NCBI GenBank assembly: GCA_024693505.1
Contig: JAILKU010000011.1
Location: 1 to 64,000 of the forward strand
Source: Bacteroidaceae bacterium
Lineage (GTDB): Bacteria > Bacteroidota > Bacteroidia > Bacteroidales > Bacteroidaceae
Length of the DNA: 64,000 nt
Direction of reading: 5' to 3'
How positions within the stretch are numbered: position 1 is the first letter of the stretch; the number at the start of each line of letters is the position of its first letter. Position numbers and translations under genes: made by a program. Positions 41,248 through 49,969 of the stretch are shown piece after piece. Under the pieces are notes generated by a model. That model searched no databases, was not told the DNA's origin, and saw only the letters and a list, made by a program, of their open reading frames with translations.

Positions 41248-43473
41248 TCAAAGTCTCTTAACCTCCTTTATTTCGTCTATTTTCTTTAAATCACGACAAA
41301 TTGTCTGCAAATTGGAAACGTCATGGACTTCCAAAAGGATTTCTCCCTGGAATATGCCATCCTGTGCTTCGATGTTAAGCCGCTTCATATTTACATTTAG
41401 CTGACGAGAAAGAACTTCCGTGATTTGATGCATTACGCCTAAGTGATCTATCCCTTCCATGTGAATTGTTGCGGGGAAAAACAATTGCTTATGAGTATCC
41501 CAGTTTGCAGCCAGAATGTGATTGCCGTCGCTTGCCTTAAGTTTGTCTGCAATGGGGCACTGACGTTTGTGGATAGTTATGCTGTTTTTTTCGTTAATAT
41601 AACCCAGGACATCATCACCTGGGATTGGACGGCAGTGCTCACAGATAATATAATGCCCGATTGTCTCCTCGTTCAGGAGAAGCGTTTTCTTGCGGTCCAT
41701 TGTCCATTGTTCATTGTTCATTGACCATTGGTCTGATGACTGTATCCCTTCTGCATGCATGAAGGGAATATAGCGCCGCCAGGCGCGACGGGTCTGAAGA
41801 ACTTTCCGGTCAGGTGAAGACAGCGTTATGGTTCCATTCCCTATTGCCAATAGCAGTTCCTCTCGGGAGGAAAAACCATGAAGCTGGCGCAGACGATCAA
41901 TATTTACACTGTCTGGCTCCTTCTCAATTTGTTTAAAGAATTCTGTTAACAAATCCTCTCCATGCTTCTGCTTTTCTCTTTCCTCGCGACGGAGAATGGC
42001 CTGAACTTTACCCCGGGCCTTAGCCGTAGTGACGTATTCCAGCCATTGCGGTTCAACCTTTTGTTCCCTGGATGTCAGAATTTCCACCTGATCGCCGCTC
42101 TCCAATCGGTGATTGATGGAAACCAGACGATGGTTTACTTTTGCAGCAATGCAATGCGTGCCTAAGAAGGTGTGAATATTGAAGGCAAAATCGAGAACTG
42201 TACTTCCTGCAGGCATTGTTTTGAATTCACCTTTAGGCGTCACCACGAAAATCTCACTGGCATACAGGTTCAGTTTAATCGCATCAAGGAAATCTATTGC
42301 ATTTGGCTGAGGGTCGTCAAGTATTTCCTTTATTGTACCGAGCCATCGGTCAAGCTCGTTCTCGCTGTCTTCGATCGTGCCTCCTCCCTCCTTATATTTC
42401 CAATGAGCAGCAAATCCCTGTTCGGCCATGTCATCCATTCGACGACTTCTTATCTGGACTTCTACCCAGCGCCCGGTCTTGCTCATCAATGTGGTGTGCA
42501 GAGCCTGATAACCGTTTGTCTTCGGGTGGTTTATCCAGTCACGGAATCGCTCCGGATGAGGCTTGTATATCCGGCTACAGACTGAATAGATTTGGAAGCA
42601 ACGTGCGTTTTCATCTACACCATCCTCTATCTCAAAAATAATCCTGACCGCCAGAATGTCATAGATTTCCTCGAATGAGACATGTTTGTTTTGCATTTTG
42701 CTCCATATACTATAAGGAGTTTTTATGCGAGCCTTTATTTCATATTTCAGTCCGATTTGGTCTAAACTCTCGCGGATAGGCTGGGTGAACTGCTCAAATA
42801 TCTCATGCAGATGCCCCTCCATACTTGCCAGCCTGTCCTTTAGCTGCTGGTATTCTTCGGGATGTTCATATCGGAAACTTAGGTCTTCCAGCTCCTCTTT
42901 CACTTTATTCAGTCCCAGACGATTTGCCAGTGGCGCATAAATGTACAGCGTTTCTCCTGCGATTTTATATTGCTTGCCCGGGAGCTGGCTTCCCAAAGTA
43001 CGCATATTATGTAAACGGTCAGAGATCTTGATGAGGATTACCCGGATATCGTTACTCATCGTCAGCAGGAGTTTCTTGAAGGACTCTGCCTGTGCAGAAG
43101 CTTTGTCACCGAAGATTCCACCTGAAATCTTTGTCAGCCCATCCACGATTTCGGCTATTTTCGGCCCGAAGAGATTTGCAATGTCCTCTATTGTGTAGTC
43201 CGTATCTTCAACTACATCATGAAGTAACGCTGCACAGATGCTGGTGCTCCCTAATCCGATGGACTCACAGGCGATCTGTGCCACCGCAATAGGATGCATG
43301 ATATATGGCTCGCCCGAGAGACGACGGACTCCTTTATGGGCCTGCTTCGCAAAGTTATAAGCCTTGTCGATAATTTCAACATGCTTGCGGTGATGCGAGT
43401 TAAGGTAGGTCTCCACCAAATGCTGGTAGGCCTCGCTCACCATTTTCTCGTCTTTAATCTCTCTCTCCGTCAT
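41248..43473 (-). CDS. rel: RelA/SpoT family (p)ppGpp synthetase/hydrolase
   Basis: A 741-residue bifunctional stringent-response enzyme making and degrading (p)ppGpp. The HD hydrolase domain (about 45-190) contains HPIAVAQIA and the metal motif LLHDVVEDTD, indicating that hydrolase activity is retained. The synthetase domain (about 235-360) has RIKTPYSIWSKM and DILAVRIIFE. TGS (about 400-460), helical/zinc-finger (CEHCRPIPGDDVLGY) and C-terminal ACT domains follow. Between TGS and the zinc finger, residues about 581-593 (QWSMNNEQWTMD) are encoded by a heptameric array, an insertion not expected in the family. It lies 13 bases downstream of the lytic transglycosylase gene, in an order common in Bacteroidetes. 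Confidence 0.95.
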   Translation of the reverse strand: MTEREIKDEKMVSEAYQHLVETYLNSHHRKHVEIIDKAYNFAKQAHKGVRRLSGEPYIMHPIAVAQIACESIGLGSTSICAALLHDVVEDTDYTIEDIANLFGPKIAEIVDGLTKISGGIFGDKASAQAESFKKLLLTMSNDIRVILIKISDRLHNMRTLGSQLPGKQYKIAGETLYIYAPLANRLGLNKVKEELEDLSFRYEHPEEYQQLKDRLASMEGHLHEIFEQFTQPIRESLDQIGLKYEIKARIKTPYSIWSKMQNKHVSFEEIYDILAVRIIFEIEDGVDENARCFQIYSVCSRIYKPHPERFRDWINHPKTNGYQALHTTLMSKTGRWVEVQIRSRRMDDMAEQGFAAHWKYKEGGGTIEDSENELDRWLGTIKEILDDPQPNAIDFLDAIKLNLYASEIFVVTPKGEFKTMPAGSTVLDFAFNIHTFLGTHCIAAKVNHRLVSINHRLESGDQVEILTSREQKVEPQWLEYVTTAKARGKVQAILRREEREKQKHGEDLLTEFFKQIEKEPDSVNIDRLRQLHGFSSREELLLAIGNGTITLSSPDRKVLQTRRAWRRYIPFMHAEGIQSSDQWSMNNEQWTMDRKKTLLLNEETIGHYIICEHCRPIPGDDVLGYINEKNSITIHKRQCPIADKLKASDGNHILAANWDTHKQLFFPATIHMEGIDHLGVMHQITEVLSRQLNVNMKRLNIEAQDGIFQGEILLEVHDVSNLQTICRDLKKIDEIKEVKRL
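41695..41731. repeat. Heptameric array (TTGTYCA type) in frame inside rel
   Basis: Five seven-base units TTGTCCA/TTGTTCA/TTGACCA lie inside the coding sequence and encode a Met/Asn/Gln/Trp-rich segment, WSMNNEQWTMD. The frame is kept. Confidence 0.85.
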
Positions 43474-43486
43474 AGTATCATTTTAC

Positions 43487-44761
43487 TCACTTCACTCTCA
43501 ATTTCTGCCCGGCCCTGATATTTGTCCCTCTCAGTCCGTTAAGTTGTTGCAGCTTACGCACCGTAGTATGGTTCCGACTGGCGATAGCTCCCAGGGTGTC
43601 TCCGTTTTTCACTGTAACCGTTTTCCTTCCAGAGGTAGAAGCGGCTGTTTTTTTCTCAGGTGTCGAAACATCCACTACAGGCCTGTTTTTTACCATTCCT
43701 GCTACCGGCTTCACATAGACCGAGTCACCGGCTTCAAGAAAAGCCGAGATATGCTGAGCCTGCATTCTTAAAGTGCAGGGACGCATATTCCCGGGAACGA
43801 GCATCGTACGATATTGGGGATTCAAAGCCTTCAGTTCATCAAACCCCACACCGCAAACGGCCTCAATCTGCTCCATCCTGACATCTTTTGCCAGCGACAA
43901 TGTATCAGTTCCCATGGGAAGTGTTGTATTTACAGGGCAGATATTGTGGTCGCAGTAATAGTTCATGATATAATTTGCCGCAATGAAGGCAGGCACGTAG
44001 CCCTGAGTCTCACGCGGCAGATATGGGTAGATCTTCCAGTAGTCCATAACCCCGCCTGCCCGTTTTATGGCCTTATTTACATTTCCCGGTCCGCAGTTAT
44101 AACTGGCAATCACCAGGGTCCAGTCGCCAAAGATGTCATAAAGGTCTTTCAGATAATGGGCTGCGGCATAACTCGACTTTATGGGGTCTCTTCGTTCGTC
44201 AATAAGACTGTTCACCTCCAGTCCGTATTGTTTACCTGTGGTAATCATAAACTGCCACAACCCGGCTGCACCCACTCGGCTGGTCGCACTTGGGTTCAAG
44301 GCGCTCTCGATAATCGGCAGATACTTCAGTTCCAAAGGAATCTGATAGCTCTCGAGGGCCTCCTCGAAGATGGGGTTGTAAAAATTTGAGGCACCCAGCA
44401 TAATACTGACGGTGCGGCGCAGGCGTCCGCTATACTGGTCTATGTATCTGCGAACGATGTCATTGTATGGCATTTCAATGACATTGGGCAGACGTTGCAG
44501 TCGACTGATATATACCTCAGGCTCAAAGGTGGGATTCTCGCCCGTTGTCTCGCAGTTCTCGTCGAAGGTCAGGAAATTCCTCACGCTCCAGTCGCGCAGT
44601 AAACTGTCTATTTCCTGAATCTGCATGCCTTCAGGCAATACCAGGCTGTCTCCCTCGGCCACGATGGCTTCCCCATTCTCCACCGCTTCCTGGCCAACGG
44701 CATTTGTGCTCGTCAGCCAGCCTAGAATGAGGAGTAAAGATATGCTCTTGGTCTTCTTCAT
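43487..44761 (-). CDS. Membrane-bound lytic murein transglycosylase (MltD-like) with LysM
   Basis: A 424-residue exported protein (signal peptide to about 23). The SLT domain (about 140-265) shows ESALNPSATSRVGAAGLWQF, with the catalytic Glu at its start, and ASYNCGPGNVNKAIKRAGG. The C-terminal LysM (about 377-424, VKNGDTLGAIASRNHTTVRK) binds peptidoglycan; a weaker LysM-like stretch lies near 325-360. It cleaves glycan strands between MurNAc and GlcNAc to form 1,6-anhydroMurNAc during wall remodelling. It lies between the DUF5683 gene (43 bases) and rel (13 bases), a conserved Bacteroidetes neighbourhood. Confidence 0.93.
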   Translation of the reverse strand: MKKTKSISLLLILGWLTSTNAVGQEAVENGEAIVAEGDSLVLPEGMQIQEIDSLLRDWSVRNFLTFDENCETTGENPTFEPEVYISRLQRLPNVIEMPYNDIVRRYIDQYSGRLRRTVSIMLGASNFYNPIFEEALESYQIPLELKYLPIIESALNPSATSRVGAAGLWQFMITTGKQYGLEVNSLIDERRDPIKSSYAAAHYLKDLYDIFGDWTLVIASYNCGPGNVNKAIKRAGGVMDYWKIYPYLPRETQGYVPAFIAANYIMNYYCDHNICPVNTTLPMGTDTLSLAKDVRMEQIEAVCGVGFDELKALNPQYRTMLVPGNMRPCTLRMQAQHISAFLEAGDSVYVKPVAGMVKNRPVVDVSTPEKKTAASTSGRKTVTVKNGDTLGAIASRNHTTVRKLQQLNGLRGTNIRAGQKLRVK

Positions 44762-44803
44762 CTCAATATCCTAATTTTTTTCTTAACCTAATCTAACTTT
44801 TCT

Positions 44804-45655
44804 CTAAAATGCCAATACGCATCCCAGGCCGTATGACGTGGAATGGTACTTATTTCCGGGCAGGCCAGTCTCAATGACGGCCGGTTCCAGTCTGAGGCTC
44901 AAATCCTCGTTTATGTCAAACGACGACAGTTCGGCATCGACATAGGCGTCGATGACGGAAATCAGGTAGACCCCGGCAAAGGCGAAAATGCTGAGGTCGC
45001 GGAAACGCCGGAAGTGGTTCTTCTTGTTCTTGAAGATTGTCTTAAAGCGTTCCTCCTTGCCCGAAATGTCATATCCTATCGGCAACATCTTCATGTAGCT
45101 CTGCGTTCCAGGGTCGCTGTCCATTATGTCCAAATATGCCTGCTGGTAGTCGTGCAACATCATGTTGTTCCAGGTCAAGGCATAAGTACAGCCCAAAAAG
45201 CCGCCATAGACAATGGGCAGCTTCCAGTATTTCCGGTTATAGATCTGTCCGCCGCCGGGGAAGACCAGTGCCAGCCACATGGAACGGATGGGGTCTGGCC
45301 GGAAGTGACTCGACGGGGCGGGAGTCAGAGCACGGTGTAGCAGGCTGTCGGCATAGGCTCCCAGTCTAGTGGAGTCTGCCAGCAACGAGTCGGCCAACTG
45401 GTCTTTAATCTTTTCCTTTAACGGTTTAGACTTCAGCGAATCCTTGACTAGGGAATCGGGCTTTTCGGCTGCCTGACGCATCAGGGCCGAATCGGGCACT
45501 TCCGTCAGCCGGCCTTTACGGCGATGACCAGTTGCCGTTTTCCGGTCGCGCTTCACTTCTTGGGGAATCGAGTCGTTGACCGTCTGTGCCCGAAGCTCAG
45601 CCGCCCAGTTTGCGCATCCCCACAGGAAGCATAGCAGCAGGAGCCGCTTCATCAT
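44804..45655 (-). CDS. DUF5683 family protein
   Basis: The start at ATG 45655 (MMKRLLLLCFLWGCANW) opens a signal peptide; the longer ORF begins with TTG and overlaps parB. The 283-residue protein has a disordered, charged region (about 25-100) and then the DUF5683 core: DPIRSMWLALVFPGGGQIYNRKYWKLPIVYGG, two hydrophobic helices, and the loop YKNKKNHFRRFRDLSIF-like segment. It is found almost only in Bacteroidetes, directly between parB and a lytic transglycosylase. Its function is not known; the membrane segments and neighbours suggest a link between chromosome segregation and the cell wall. Confidence 0.87.
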   Translation of the reverse strand: MMKRLLLLCFLWGCANWAAELRAQTVNDSIPQEVKRDRKTATGHRRKGRLTEVPDSALMRQAAEKPDSLVKDSLKSKPLKEKIKDQLADSLLADSTRLGAYADSLLHRALTPAPSSHFRPDPIRSMWLALVFPGGGQIYNRKYWKLPIVYGGFLGCTYALTWNNMMLHDYQQAYLDIMDSDPGTQSYMKMLPIGYDISGKEERFKTIFKNKKNHFRRFRDLSIFAFAGVYLISVIDAYVDAELSSFDINEDLSLRLEPAVIETGLPGNKYHSTSYGLGCVLAF

Positions 45656-45675
45656 CACTATGTATCTTACCCGTC

Positions 45676-46572
45676 TCAATGCTTCAATTGGTCCAGCAGT
45701 TCGATGATGCGCTCCAGCTCGCGTTCGTTGGCAAAAGATATGCTAATCTTTCCGCGCCCCTTTTCGGAGCAGGTCAGCTGTACCTTCGTCTGGAAAAAGT
45801 TGCTCAGGCTGTCCTTCAGCGCAGAAAACTCGTCGCTCAACCGACCTCCTTTCGGACGGATTGACTTTCCGCCCGTCACCTTCACGGAAGCGCCTTCATT
45901 CAGGCCCTTCACCAGTTCCTCGATGCGCCGTACACTCATTTTCTCCTTCTGCATTTCGGCAAACACCTTCAGCTGCAGAGCAGGATCGTCAAGCGAGAGC
46001 AGGGCACGGGCGTGTCCCATGTCTATTTCGCGGTTCTTCAGCGCCATCTGTATCGTGGCCGGCAGCTTCAGCAGGCGGAGGTAGTTGGTTACCGTGGCAC
46101 GGTTCTTGCCCACCCGGTCGCTCAACTGCTCCTGAGTCAGCCCGTATTGCTCGATCAGGTGCTGGTAGGCTAGGGCTATCTCCAGAGCTGTCAGGTCCTG
46201 TCGCTGAATGTTCTCCACCAGCGCCATTTCCATCATATTCTCGTCGTCCACAGTCCGGATATAGGCCGGGATGCGTGTCAGGCCGGCTATCCGACTGGCT
46301 CGCCAGCGACGTTCGCCGGCTATGATCGTATATGTGCCGTCGCCCATATCGCGGAGGGTGATGGGCTGTACGATGCCAATCTGCCTTATGCTGCTGGCCA
46401 GTTCCTGCAGGCCGTCTTCGTCGAAATCCCTTCTCGGCTGGTCAGGGTTCGGTTCTATCTTGTCCAGGCTCACCTCCGAAATGTTCGATGAGCCTTCCGT
46501 CTTAACGTCGTCCATGCTGATGAGGGCATCCAGTCCCCGTCCCAGCGCATTATATTTCTTTTTTACTGCCAT
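45676..46572 (-). CDS. parB: ParB/Spo0J chromosome partitioning protein
   Basis: A 298-residue DNA-binding CTP-switch protein that loads on parS sites and spreads. The N-terminal box II GERRWRASRIAGL and MALVENIQRQDL mark the ParB CTPase domain (about 35-125). The helix-turn-helix (LTQEQLSDRVGKNRATVTNYLRLL) follows, and a C-terminal dimerisation segment ends IELLDQLKH. It is 20 bases downstream of parA. I found no convincing parS sequence inside this window. Confidence 0.96.
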   Translation of the reverse strand: MAVKKKYNALGRGLDALISMDDVKTEGSSNISEVSLDKIEPNPDQPRRDFDEDGLQELASSIRQIGIVQPITLRDMGDGTYTIIAGERRWRASRIAGLTRIPAYIRTVDDENMMEMALVENIQRQDLTALEIALAYQHLIEQYGLTQEQLSDRVGKNRATVTNYLRLLKLPATIQMALKNREIDMGHARALLSLDDPALQLKVFAEMQKEKMSVRRIEELVKGLNEGASVKVTGGKSIRPKGGRLSDEFSALKDSLSNFFQTKVQLTCSEKGRGKISISFANERELERIIELLDQLKH

Positions 46573-46592
46573 AGTTTCTCTGTTCTCTGTAT

Positions 46593-47369
46593 TTATTTCT
46601 CGTTTTTCTCGTTTTTCTCGATAATCTCCTGTGCCAGGGCCAGATGAGCCTTTGCACCCACCGAGTCGGCGTCGTAGAGGATGGCGGGCACGCCGTGTCC
46701 GGGTGCCTCTCCCAGCTTCACATTACGCTGTATGACGGTCTTGAAGACCAACTCGCGGAAGTGGCGCTTCACTTCGTCGTACACCTGATTTGCCAGACGG
46801 AGCCGGCTGTCGTACATCGTCAGCAGGAAACCCTCGATTTCCAGTTGGGGGTTCAGCTTGCGCTTCACGATCTTGATGGTATTCAGCAGTTTGCTGATTC
46901 CCTCCAGGGCGAAGTACTCGCATTGCACGGGTATGATGACGCTGTTGGCGGCCGTCAGGGCATTGACCGTAATGAGTCCCAAGCTGGGACTGCAGTCAAT
47001 CAGCATGTAGTCGTAGTCTTCGGCCAGAGTGGCCAGGGCGTTCTTCAGGACGCGCTCGCGGTCTTTGGCATTCAGCATTTCTATCTCGGCCCCCACCAGG
47101 TCAATGTGCGAGGGTATAATGTCCATTCCGTCTATATCGGTGGTATAGATCGCTTCGCGAGGGTCGACATGGTCCATCAGGACGTTGTACAGGGAGCATT
47201 CCACCTGAGTGACATCTACTCCCAAGCCCGATGAGGCATTTGCCTGAGGATCGGCGTCGATGAGCAGGACGCTCTTCTCCAAAGTTGCCAACGAGGCGGC
47301 CAGATTCATGCTCGTGGTCGTCTTACCCACTCCACCCTTCTGATTAGCTATTGCAATAATTTTTCCCAT
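46593..47369 (-). CDS. parA: ParA/Soj chromosome partitioning ATPase
   Basis: A 258-residue deviant Walker ATPase. Walker A KGGVGKTT is at residues 11-18, LLIDADPQANASSGLG follows, and the Walker B region is DYMLIDCSPSLG. It forms ATP-dependent dimers on DNA and segregates ParB-parS complexes. It is the first gene of the minus-strand series parA-parB-DUF5683-MltD-rel and is divergent from surE. A weak -7-like TATCTTCG lies on the minus strand at 47397-47390. A poly-Lys/Asn C-terminus (EKNEKNEK) derives from a short AT-rich repeat at 46595-46615. Confidence 0.96.
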   Translation of the reverse strand: MGKIIAIANQKGGVGKTTTSMNLAASLATLEKSVLLIDADPQANASSGLGVDVTQVECSLYNVLMDHVDPREAIYTTDIDGMDIIPSHIDLVGAEIEMLNAKDRERVLKNALATLAEDYDYMLIDCSPSLGLITVNALTAANSVIIPVQCEYFALEGISKLLNTIKIVKRKLNPQLEIEGFLLTMYDSRLRLANQVYDEVKRHFRELVFKTVIQRNVKLGEAPGHGVPAILYDADSVGAKAHLALAQEIIEKNEKNEK

Positions 47370-47439
47370 ATAATTACCTATTTTGGGTGCGAAGATAATA
47401 TTTTCTTTTGAAATATCCGCCCAGTTTAAACAATTTTAT

Positions 47440-47447
47440 TACTTTTG
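47440..47447 (+). promoter_or_regulatory. -7 promoter element for surE
   Basis: TACTTTTG fits TAnnTTTG and lies 22 bases before ATG 47470. It is downstream of the alternative ATG 47383, which is therefore unlikely to be the start. The -33 region is poor. Confidence 0.6.
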
Positions 47448-47469
47448 CAGTCCTAAATTTGGATTATTT

Positions 47470-48225
47470 ATGAAAAAGAAGCCACTTATACTGATTACAA
47501 ACGACGATGGAGTGCACGCTCAAGGCATTCGCGAGCTTACCGAGTTAATGATGAAATTAGGCGAAGTTATTGTCGTCGCTCCCGACTCAGCCCGTTCGGG
47601 TTCGGCATGTGCCATAACGCCTGTTCAACCTGTACGCCTCGAGATGCTCAGCCGGTCTGAAGGCCTCTCCGTCTGGTCCTGTTCCGGCACACCCGTCGAC
47701 TGCGTAAAGCTGGCGTTGGAGAAGGTAGTGCCCTACGAGCCCGATTTGTTGGTCAGCGGCATCAATCATGGCGACAATGCCTCCATCAGCCTTCATTACA
47801 GCGGCACCATCGGAACCGTTCTCGAAGCCTGCATGAAAGGCATACCCGCCATAGGCTACAGCCTGCGTACGAGAGAACAGGAATGTGACTTCTCGCCATA
47901 CCGAAAAATCATTACTCAAATTGCGCAGAGCGTTTTGGCGGACGGACTGCCGCAAGATGTCTGCCTTAATGTGAATTTTCCTGTAACCGACCGTCTGCAG
48001 GGCGTTAGCGTCTGCCGAATGGCCCGCGGAAGCTGGCAGCAGGAGTGGCGACAGACGGAACGGGAGGGCGAGTATACACTTACCGGATTCTTTACAAATC
48101 TGGAGCCTGAGGCAAGCGATACGGACTACTGGGCGCTGGACCATAACATGGCAGCCATTACCCCCTTGCAGCTGGACATGACGCACTATCCGTCTCTCAA
48201 CCGGAAATTCACGACCGACCTGTAA
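47470..48225 (+). CDS. surE: 5'/3'-nucleotidase SurE
   Basis: Cytoplasmic metal-dependent phosphatase acting on nucleoside monophosphates and short polyphosphates. From ATG 47470 the protein is 251 residues, matching the family; the longer ORF start at 47383 lies before the -7 promoter element. ITNDDGVHAQGI holds the metal-binding Asp pair at residues 12-13. SGSACAITP, SGINHGDNAS and HYSGTIGTVLEACMKGIPA are conserved blocks. It is divergent from parA. No clear terminator follows; a repeat array at 48270-48365 separates it from the TolC-like gene. Confidence 0.95.
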   Translation: MKKKPLILITNDDGVHAQGIRELTELMMKLGEVIVVAPDSARSGSACAITPVQPVRLEMLSRSEGLSVWSCSGTPVDCVKLALEKVVPYEPDLLVSGINHGDNASISLHYSGTIGTVLEACMKGIPAIGYSLRTREQECDFSPYRKIITQIAQSVLADGLPQDVCLNVNFPVTDRLQGVSVCRMARGSWQQEWRQTEREGEYTLTGFFTNLEPEASDTDYWALDHNMAAITPLQLDMTHYPSLNRKFTTDL

Positions 48226-48269
48226 CCCTTCCGCTTCAGGCAAAGGCAAGTTGCAAGCTATAGTTTCCC

Positions 48270-48365
48270 TAACTGGACTCTAATTGAACTCTAATTGGAC
48301 TCTATTTGGATTTATGTATATCTCTAGTTCCTCTCTAGTTCCTCTCTAATTCCTCTCTAGTTCTT
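48270..48365. repeat. Two adjacent 11-base tandem arrays
   Basis: Units TTGGACTCTAA-like (48275-48310, about three copies) are followed after a short gap by TTCCTCTCTAG-like units (48324-48365, about four copies). Both have an 11-base period and share CTCTA. They lie between surE and the TolC-like gene. Confidence 0.85.
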
Positions 48366-48449
48366 GAAAGTAGAGATGTAGATGAATATAAGAGGAATAC
48401 ACTATGAGCATTTCATGAACAACAAGCGAGATTTCAGTAGAATAATATA

Positions 48450-49901
48450 ATGATGTATAAGATGAGAAACAGAATGATTTTCCTCTTTTCCGTGTGGTGC
48501 GCCTGGGCGATGGCTGAGGGTGCAGACACGCTGGATATAACGATGATGGAGGCCATACGCCTGGCACAGGAACAGTCGTCGGAGGCACAGGCCGCCCGTC
48601 ATCAGCTTGAGTCGGCCGAGTGGTCGTACCGCTACTACAAGGCGAACTACCTGCCTTCGGTATCTCTCTCTTCTTCGCCCAACCTGAACCGGCAGCTGAA
48701 CAGCATAACGCAGAACGACGGCACAAACGTGTTCGTCCAACAGAACCAGCTGAGTACCGACCTGTCGCTGAGCATAACGCAGAATGTGGCGCTGACGGGC
48801 GGCAGCTTCTTCCTGCGCAGCAGTCTGCGGCGGCAGGATGAGTTCCACGACCATCTGCATGCCTACAGCAGTACGCCCTTCCAGGTGGGTTACCAGCAGA
48901 ACCTGCTGGGCTACAACAGCCTGCGATGGGCACAGCGGACAGAGCCTTTGCGCTACCGGAGGGCGCTGAAGCAGTATCGCGAGACGATGGAGCTAGTGGC
49001 TTCGCGGGCCAGCAGCTACTTCTATTCGCTTGCATCTGCCCAGACAGAGCTTGACATCGCGCGGCAGAACCAGCAGGTGGCCGACACGCTGCACCGATAT
49101 GCTCAGGGGCGCTACGGCATAGGCACGATAACGGAGAACGACATGCTGCAGCTGGAGGTGAACAAGCTGTCTGGCGAAGCAGACCGGATGGATGCCGAGA
49201 TATCTGTCGATGAGGCGATGCAGACGTTGCGCAGTTTCCTGGGTTTCCGCCAAGATGTTGTTCTGCGCGTGGTGCCCGATACGGTAATCCCGGACCATCA
49301 GCTTTCGGTGGACGAGGCACTGGCGGCTGCCCTGACGAATAGTCCGGACCCCGACTACTACGAGCTGACGCGGCTGGAGGGTCGCAGCAACCTGGCTCAG
49401 GCAAAGGCCAACCGCGGACTGCGGGCCGACCTCTACGTGCAGTTCGGACTCTCACAGACTGGCCCGACGATAGGTGAATCGTACCGTCACCCCCTGAATC
49501 AGGAGTATGCCAGCCTGGGCATTCAGCTTCCCCTGCTCGACTGGGGTCGCGGAAAGGGCCGGGTGCAGGTGGCCCGTTCGCAACTGGAGCTGACGGAGAC
49601 GCAGGCCGAGCAGGGTATGATGGACTTCCGGCTGAACGTAATGAAGATGGTACGCCAGTTTAATGTTCAGGGTCATCGCGTAGAGGTGGCCTGGCGCAAG
49701 CGGCAGACGGCCCTGCGCCGATATGAGGTAGCGCGCTGGCTCTACGTCCAGGAGCGCACAACTCTGCTGGAGTTCAATAACAGCGTGGTGGAGAAGGATG
49801 GTGCCCAGCGGGCTTACATTTCGGCCCTGCGCACCTACTGGAACCTCTACTACGGCCTGCGTAGTATGTGCGGAACGGAGATATTTGGGGAAAAGGACTA
49901 G
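48450..49901 (+). CDS. TolC-like outer membrane channel protein
   Basis: A 483-residue outer membrane efflux protein (signal peptide about 1-24 from MMYKMRNRMIFLF; ATG 48462 is an equally plausible start). Two repeated halves each have a long coiled-coil pair and beta segments (QSSEAQAARHQLESAEWSYR; LAQAKANRGLRADLYVQFGL), as in TolC/OMF trimers. The C-terminal half ends with NNSVVEKDGAQRAYISAL. It would form the exit duct of an export system across the outer membrane. The adaptor gene follows after 68 bases; no inner-membrane transporter gene is nearby. Confidence 0.88.
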   Translation: MMYKMRNRMIFLFSVWCAWAMAEGADTLDITMMEAIRLAQEQSSEAQAARHQLESAEWSYRYYKANYLPSVSLSSSPNLNRQLNSITQNDGTNVFVQQNQLSTDLSLSITQNVALTGGSFFLRSSLRRQDEFHDHLHAYSSTPFQVGYQQNLLGYNSLRWAQRTEPLRYRRALKQYRETMELVASRASSYFYSLASAQTELDIARQNQQVADTLHRYAQGRYGIGTITENDMLQLEVNKLSGEADRMDAEISVDEAMQTLRSFLGFRQDVVLRVVPDTVIPDHQLSVDEALAAALTNSPDPDYYELTRLEGRSNLAQAKANRGLRADLYVQFGLSQTGPTIGESYRHPLNQEYASLGIQLPLLDWGRGKGRVQVARSQLELTETQAEQGMMDFRLNVMKMVRQFNVQGHRVEVAWRKRQTALRRYEVARWLYVQERTTLLEFNNSVVEKDGAQRAYISALRTYWNLYYGLRSMCGTEIFGEKD

Positions 49902-49934
49902 GCCGTCCTAGGAAAACCTAGGGCTTCCTAGCAA
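49897..49934. repeat. Short CCTAGG-based array, period 10-11
   Basis: About four units with CCTAG at their start, spaced by 10-11 bases, directly follow the TolC-like gene stop. They resemble the TAGG-rich 10-base array at 58477-58545. Confidence 0.7.
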
Positions 49935-49969
49935 GAAAACAGAGTAAGAAACAAAAATAAAAGAACGAT

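Noticed and set aside
46593-47369. parAB region searched for parS and plasmid features
   Set aside because: No parS-like palindrome was visible, and the neighbours (surE, DUF5683, rel) are chromosomal, so plasmid origin is unlikely.
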